This document shows, piece after piece, positions 38,024 through 41,561 of a stretch of DNA of 41,561 bases. Numbering within the stretch: the stretch's first letter is position 1; every line of letters starts with the position of its first letter. Origin of the DNA: an uncultured Oscillospiraceae bacterium (GTDB lineage Bacteria > Bacillota > Clostridia > Oscillospirales > Oscillospiraceae); assembly GCA_947626845.1 (NCBI GenBank), contig CANQTW010000022.1:1-41561 (forward strand), given 5' to 3'. The notes beneath the pieces were generated by a model. It did not search any database. It was not told the DNA's origin and saw nothing but the letters and a program-made list of their open reading frames with translations. A program made the position numbers and the translations under genes.

Positions 38024-38052
38024 TTGCTTTACGGGCTGACTAATATTATAAT
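38024..38052 (+). promoter_or_regulatory. promoter of the DUF3298-type lipoprotein gene
   Basis: TTGCTT (38024-38029), a 17-bp spacer and TATAAT (38047-38052). The predicted start lies inside the long palindrome that begins at 38052, so the mRNA would carry most of that hairpin at its 5' end. Confidence 0.65.
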
Positions 38053-38101
38053 GTATAGCTGACGGGAGTCGAACCCGCGTTCGACTCCCGTCAGCTATAC
38101 A
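38052..38101. repeat. perfect 23-bp palindrome made of tRNA T-arm-like sequence
   Basis: The two arms (38052-38074 and 38079-38101) are exact reverse complements around CCGC. The right arm contains GTTCGACTCCCGTCAGCT, which reads like the T loop and acceptor 3' strand of a tRNA gene; the left arm is its inverse. No complete tRNA exists here. The palindrome overlaps the promoter and 5' end of the next gene, so it may act as a leader hairpin. It may also derive from inverted duplication of a tRNA end, a common recombination target. Confidence 0.8.
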
Positions 38102-38128
38102 CATAAAAACAAAAAAGGGGAGAATCGT

Positions 38129-39589
38129 ATGAAAAAGACAGCGGCCCTTCTTCTGGCCCTGCTCCTGGCGCTGTCCCTGGCCGCCTGCGGCGGCGCGGAG
38201 GATTCGGCAAAGGACACGGACAAGTCGTCGGATACCTCAACCGACACCGCGGCGGACACCGCCGGCCCCCCGGACAGCGGCGCCCTCACCGGAACTGACC
38301 CGGCGGAGGACCTGCCAGACCCCGTCCTCTTCAAGACCCTCAATTATATCGGCGACACGGACAAGATCGCCCTCTCCGCCTGTGAGGCGGCGCGGCTGGC
38401 CGGCGTGCTGGAGGAGGAGACCTTGTACGTCACACAGCAGGTGGAGGACCAGCGGTGGTTCGATTCCTCCTACAGCCTCGGGGTCGGCGCCTTCGCGGCG
38501 CTGTTTGACACCGGTAACGGCGTCCCCGCCATGCTCTTTGTGGGCGGCGGCAAGCCCCTGGAGAGCTGGGCCGGCCCCTTCGACATGGAGGCGCCCTATG
38601 TGGCGGAGATTTGGTTCTTCAGCGCCGGCGAGCTTGTGCGTATGCCTGTGGATACCGTTCAGATTTATGAAGATTATCTCCTGCTGGGCGGCTATTACCC
38701 CGACGGCTCCGGCTATGACGCCAGGGTCTATCCGGTCCACGACGGCGTCATCGACAGCGCCCCCTCCACCTACGCCACCGCGGACATGTGGGATGACCCC
38801 TCCTACGGGGTGGACGGCGCCCGTACCGGCGAGGCCGCCTTCGACGCCTGGGTGGAGACCTGGGCGGGGGATTCCCCCGTGGGATTCAGCCACGGCAGCG
38901 ACGTCTCTGCCTGGTGCTGGGGCGTGGATGACGCCGGGGCCGTCCTGCGGGTACTGAGGCTCTGGGCCGGACTGGACGGCACGGAGCGTTCCCAGGGCGC
39001 GGCGCCCTACACCGTGCAGACTCTTACCGCCACGGAAACCCTGGACACCGACTTTGGGGATCGGAAAATGCGGACGTCCCGCCAGTTCGTCCGCTTCGAT
39101 GCGGAGCTTCCCGGTTACAGCTATGTGGACGGACGCGCCGTCGCCGCCCTGGAGAACGCCCGCCGCGACATCGGCGGGACCCTCACCGATGACTTGGGCG
39201 AATATGAGTATTTCGACGATATCACGGTGTCCGTCACCTACGATGACGGCAAGCTCTTGAGCGTCGCCTCCTCCTATGAGTATTTCGGCGGCGGCGTCGT
39301 GGATTTGGGGACCGATGGCCGCGTCTACGACCTCACCCGCGGGGAGCTTCTCACCCTGGGCGACCTGGTGTCCGGCCAGGAGTACGAGATTCGCGAGGCC
39401 GTGCGCCAAAAGCTCATGGAGACCGGCTGGGACAACGACGCCTACGGCAGTGAGCTGGACAGGATGTCCCTGGAGGACTTCGACTTCTATCTGTCCCCCT
39501 CCGGGAGCGTCGTCGTGTGCTTCGACAAATACGAGATCGCCGACGGCGCTTCCGGCTATTTTGAGGTCGAGCTTCCCCGCTCCAAATGA
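38129..39589 (+). CDS. lipoprotein with C-terminal DUF3298-like domain
   Basis: The 486-residue precursor has a lipoprotein signal (lipobox LAAC near residue 19) and a Thr/Asp/Ala-rich linker. A central region of about 250 residues (FDTGNGVPAMLFVGGGKPLE, VYPVHDGVID) matches no family I know. The last 170 residues have the DUF3298/RsiV-like pattern: AALENARRDIGGTL, VTYDDGKLLSV, LTRGELLTLGDLVSGQE, FYLSPSGSVVVCFDKYEIADGASGYFEVELP. RsiV binds lysozyme in Bacillus, but here the domain is on a lipoprotein with no anti-sigma part. GGGGAG lies six to seven bases before the ATG, and a promoter with a palindromic leader precedes it. Confidence 0.8.
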   Translation: MKKTAALLLALLLALSLAACGGAEDSAKDTDKSSDTSTDTAADTAGPPDSGALTGTDPAEDLPDPVLFKTLNYIGDTDKIALSACEAARLAGVLEEETLYVTQQVEDQRWFDSSYSLGVGAFAALFDTGNGVPAMLFVGGGKPLESWAGPFDMEAPYVAEIWFFSAGELVRMPVDTVQIYEDYLLLGGYYPDGSGYDARVYPVHDGVIDSAPSTYATADMWDDPSYGVDGARTGEAAFDAWVETWAGDSPVGFSHGSDVSAWCWGVDDAGAVLRVLRLWAGLDGTERSQGAAPYTVQTLTATETLDTDFGDRKMRTSRQFVRFDAELPGYSYVDGRAVAALENARRDIGGTLTDDLGEYEYFDDITVSVTYDDGKLLSVASSYEYFGGGVVDLGTDGRVYDLTRGELLTLGDLVSGQEYEIREAVRQKLMETGWDNDAYGSELDRMSLEDFDFYLSPSGSVVVCFDKYEIADGASGYFEVELPRSK

Positions 39590-39610
39590 CCGACTTCTAT
39601 TGTTTTGCCC

Positions 39611-39780
39611 GTACGGCCCTCCGAATTTCCAAAAATCTCCCCTGGAACGTTTGTAGGGGCCGATGACCACATCGGCCCACACGCCGCACTGTCGAATTTC
39701 CCTATCCGCCCTTCCGAATTTCCGAAAATCTATTTTAGAAGCCGTACGGGCCGCCGCCCACGGCGGCCCACTGTATTTCG
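39611..39780. repeat. GTACGGCCC / GTAGGGGCC intergenic repeats, second cluster
   Basis: Three units lie in tandem: GTACGGCCC at 39611, GTAGGGGCC at 39653 with GGCCGATG...CATCGGCC as its palindrome, and GTACGGGCC at 39744-39771. The last is the near-identical match to 22438-22459. CGAATTTC follows the first two units. In the 441-bp gap before the PdaB-like gene, the remaining part (39781-39902) is AT-rich with poly-A/T and no coding sequence. Confidence 0.8.
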
Positions 39781-39902
39781 CGCAACCCGCCCGCTTTGGT
39801 TCTTTTTTTATGATTTTGCAACTACTGGGACGTTTTTTCACGTCCCCTTTTCTTTATCCAAAAATTTTTTCAAAAAAATAATTAAAAATATAAAAATAAT
39901 GC

Positions 39903-39931
39903 TTGACAAATGATTAGACATATGGTATAAT
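39903..39931 (+). promoter_or_regulatory. promoter of the PdaB-like gene
   Basis: TTGACA (39903-39908), a 17-bp spacer and TATAAT (39926-39931), a full consensus sigma-A promoter. It leaves an untranslated leader of about 90 nt. Confidence 0.88.
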
Positions 39932-40030
39932 GCCCCCATAAACGGTTCAGAACCGCTTTATATAGCCCTGTTCCCGCGCCCTGTTCATATTTTTCCGCCT
40001 TGTCTCATACCCTTTTGCGGGGTGATGAAC

Positions 40031-40810
40031 ATGCTTGACAAGCTGAAAAAATTCTACGGTACTCTCACGGGAAAGCAAAAGCGGGGGCTTCTGTCCCTTA
40101 CGCTGGTGCTGGTGCTGGCGGCGGCGCTGTTGGCCCTGTCCGCGCCGGCGGCGGTGACGGCGTCCAACACCCGCCAGCTGCCGATATACAGCGTGGAGCG
40201 GGATCAGAAGATGGTGGCTCTCAGCTTCGACGCCGCCTGGGGCAACGAGGACACCCAGACCCTCATTGACATTCTGGGTAAATATGATGTTAAGGTGACG
40301 TTCTTTGTGGTGGGCCAGTGGGTGGACAAATACCCGGAGTCCGTGAAGGCCCTTTTTGAGGCCGGCCATGAGGTGATGAATCACTCCAACGACCACGCCC
40401 ATTTCAACACGCTCTCCGCCGGCCAGATCGCCGAGAATATCAACGCCTGCGCCGATAAGATCGAGGCCGTCACCGGCGTGCGCCCCACGCTGTTCCGGCC
40501 CCCCTACGGGGAGTACGACGACCACGTCATCGCCGCCGTCCGCGCACTGGGCGTAGAGCCCATCCAGTGGGACGTGGACTCCCTGGACTGGAAGGAGCTC
40601 TCCGCCTCCGAGATTTATAAGCGCGTGACCAGCCGTGTCAAACCCGGCTCCATCGTCCTGTTCCACAACGCCGCCCTCCACACGCCGGAGGCCCTGGAGG
40701 ACATTTTAAAATACCTGATCGCCGAGGGCTACCAGATCGTCCCCGTCTCTCGGCTCATCCTCCCCGCCCCCTACACCGTCGACCACACAGGCCGCCAATT
40801 CGCCGGTTGA
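40031..40810 (+). CDS. polysaccharide deacetylase, PdaB-like
   Basis: The 259-residue protein has a Lys/Arg-rich N-terminus and one hydrophobic segment (LLSLTLVLVLAAALLALSAP), which is a signal anchor or cleavable peptide. A NodB domain follows. The first motif reads SFDAAWGNED (Asp67), like the FDISWG of PdaB rather than the usual FDDG. The others are HSNDHAHF (His118/His122), RPPYGEYD, WDVDSLDW and IVLFHN. PdaB-type enzymes act on spore cortex or wall glycan in sporulating Firmicutes. Three in-frame starts are possible (GTG 40022, ATG 40025, ATG 40031); 40031 is best spaced from GGGG. It is the third NodB gene of the window and has a consensus promoter. Confidence 0.9.
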   Translation: MLDKLKKFYGTLTGKQKRGLLSLTLVLVLAAALLALSAPAAVTASNTRQLPIYSVERDQKMVALSFDAAWGNEDTQTLIDILGKYDVKVTFFVVGQWVDKYPESVKALFEAGHEVMNHSNDHAHFNTLSAGQIAENINACADKIEAVTGVRPTLFRPPYGEYDDHVIAAVRALGVEPIQWDVDSLDWKELSASEIYKRVTSRVKPGSIVLFHNAALHTPEALEDILKYLIAEGYQIVPVSRLILPAPYTVDHTGRQFAG

Positions 40811-41326
40811 GGGAGTTTTCCGGCGTCTCCGTCAGAAAAACTGATGGCGTTCGCACTGGCGGTGTGCATGGTGGTGGGCCTGCTATGAGAACAGAAAAGG
40901 GCACCGCGAAGACGACGGAAGGAAGCGGGAAGACAGAGGAAAGCGAGAAGCCCAAGTGGACATATGTGGGCGACGTGAACATCACCCTCAAGAATGAGAG
41001 CAGAACGCCGATCACGGAGGCCGGAGATATTGAAATTACGATCAAGGGCGCCGGAAAGGACGGCGGAGATATTGTCCTTAAGAATGGTGACGAACTTGTT
41101 TTTGGCGAAGATGGGACGATCACCGTTAAAGACTTGCCCTACGGCTCGTATGAGGTCGAAATAAAGAATGGAGAGATAAGCACAAAAAACTGAAACCATC
41201 TATGTTGAAGCGCCTGAGACTGAGGTTCAGTTTGAAGTTGCCACTGTAAAGGTTGACACGAGCGTAAACAAAAGGGAGTTTTTTCGACGCGCATGTCGCC
41301 GGGAAAAATTGAATTTGAGTTTTTGA
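40811..41326 (+). pseudogene. decayed or frameshifted secreted protein gene
   Basis: Three adjacent pieces in two frames look like one former gene. Bases 40811-40888 encode a signal-peptide core (LMAFALAVCMVVGLL) and then stop. Bases 40885-41193 encode a 102-residue acidic piece (MRTEKGTAK, then GDVNITLKNESRTPI, LPYGSYEVEIKNGE) that looks like an Ig- or prealbumin-type beta domain. Bases 41189-41326, in the first frame again, continue TETIYVEAPETEVQFEV and VKVDTSVNKREFF. The second frame change falls in a run of six A residues near 41184-41189. No usable Shine-Dalgarno precedes any piece. Sequencing error at the A run cannot be excluded. Confidence 0.6.
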
Positions 41327-41329
41327 CAA

Positions 41330-41364
41330 ACCAAAGGGACGGGTTTGGAACCCGCCCCTTTGGT
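41330..41364 (-). terminator. hairpin after the SLH-domain gene
   Basis: ACCAAAGGG-CGGGTT and its complement AACCCG-CCCTTTGGT form a 16-pair stem with one mismatch around TGG. It lies 8 bp beyond the stop of the edge gene on the - strand. The U tract is poor. Confidence 0.65.
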
Positions 41365-41372
41365 TGGAAATT

Positions 41373-41561
41373 TTACTCCGCGTCCTCGGCAAGCTGGAAA
41401 TATCTCGTCAGCATCGCGGCCAGATCGGTGCGCTTGGCACTCCCAGCGGGATCGAAGAGATTACCTGGCTTGCCGGTGATCACGCCGTTCATGGTGCACC
41501 AGGCCACCGACTCATAGGCCCAATCGCTCACCTTGGCGCTGTCGGTGAACGCCAGCGGGAA
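41373..41561 (-). CDS. C-terminal end of an S-layer homology (SLH) domain protein, cut by the window edge
   Basis: The last 62 codons of a - strand gene enter from the right edge. They read FTDSAKVSDWAYESVAWC, then GVITGKPGNLFDPAG and KRTDLAAMLTRYFQLAED, the standard SLH pattern (F-x-D, W-A-x-x-A-V, G-x-x-x-G, A-x-x-x-R). SLH domains anchor surface proteins to secondary wall polymers. The rest of the protein and its start lie outside the window. Confidence 0.9.
   Translation of the reverse strand, partial: FPLAFTDSAKVSDWAYESVAWCTMNGVITGKPGNLFDPAGSAKRTDLAAMLTRYFQLAEDAE

Noticed and set aside
38052-38101. tRNA gene
   Set aside because: Only a T-arm and acceptor-like end is present, in inverted duplicate; D arm and anticodon arm are missing.

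Overview
The window looks like chromosome of a high-GC, anaerobic Gram-positive of the class Clostridia, most like a gut Oscillospiraceae (Flavonifractor/Oscillibacter/Intestinimonas-like). That placement is inferred from gene content, not from a marker search. Supporting signs are the dxs-tlyA-nadK-argR-recN order, a T-box in front of tyrS, an alpha-type class I glutamine synthetase, lipoprotein polysaccharide deacetylases, an S-layer-homology protein, and many TTGACA-17-TATAAT promoters with strong GC hairpins. No rRNA, tRNA, CRISPR array, phage or transposase gene was found.

Left part, 1-11.7 kb, + strand. A small membrane protein is followed by the housekeeping run dxs, tlyA, nadK, argR, recN and an iron-sulfur aldo/keto reductase, with several start/stop overlaps. 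A promoter and T-box leader then drive a zinc-ribbon protein and tyrS. A nitroreductase, a strong terminator and an ECF-type sigma factor with a membrane-anchored partner follow.

Middle, 11.8-28.2 kb, - strand. Three small enzymes (tautomerase, histidine phosphatase, amidohydrolase) precede a nitrogen-assimilation block transcribed glnA, ANTAR regulator, gltB, gltD, amtB-PII. gdhA lies upstream of glnA on the same strand. Together these genes take up ammonium, sense nitrogen state through the PII domain fused to the transporter, and assimilate it by GS/GOGAT or GDH. glnA has two promoters with a terminator-like hairpin between them. The gdhA leader also carries terminator-like structure, so control by the ANTAR (RNA-binding antiterminator) protein is an attractive hypothesis. 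Between glnA and gdhA sits an AT-rich island with a secreted toxin-like protein, a CPCC-family small protein, another secreted protein and a membrane-anchored Xre regulator.

Right part, 28.4-41.6 kb. A second sigma factor/membrane-partner pair is followed by two tandem NodB-type deacetylase lipoproteins. Next is an 853-residue fusion of a Tet(M)/EF-G-like ribosomal GTPase with a C-terminal Rae1/YacP-type NYN nuclease domain. Then come a truncated LysR, a CPA2 antiporter, a DUF3298-type lipoprotein, a PdaB-like deacetylase, a decayed secreted-protein gene and the C-terminal end of an SLH-domain protein at the right edge.

The most interesting points are the ribosomal GTPase-nuclease fusion, the nitrogen block with its leader terminator and phosphoacceptor-less ANTAR protein, the toxin/immunity-like pair, a 161-bp MITE-like palindromic element, and a dispersed family of GTAGGGGCC/GTACGGGCC palindromic intergenic repeats.
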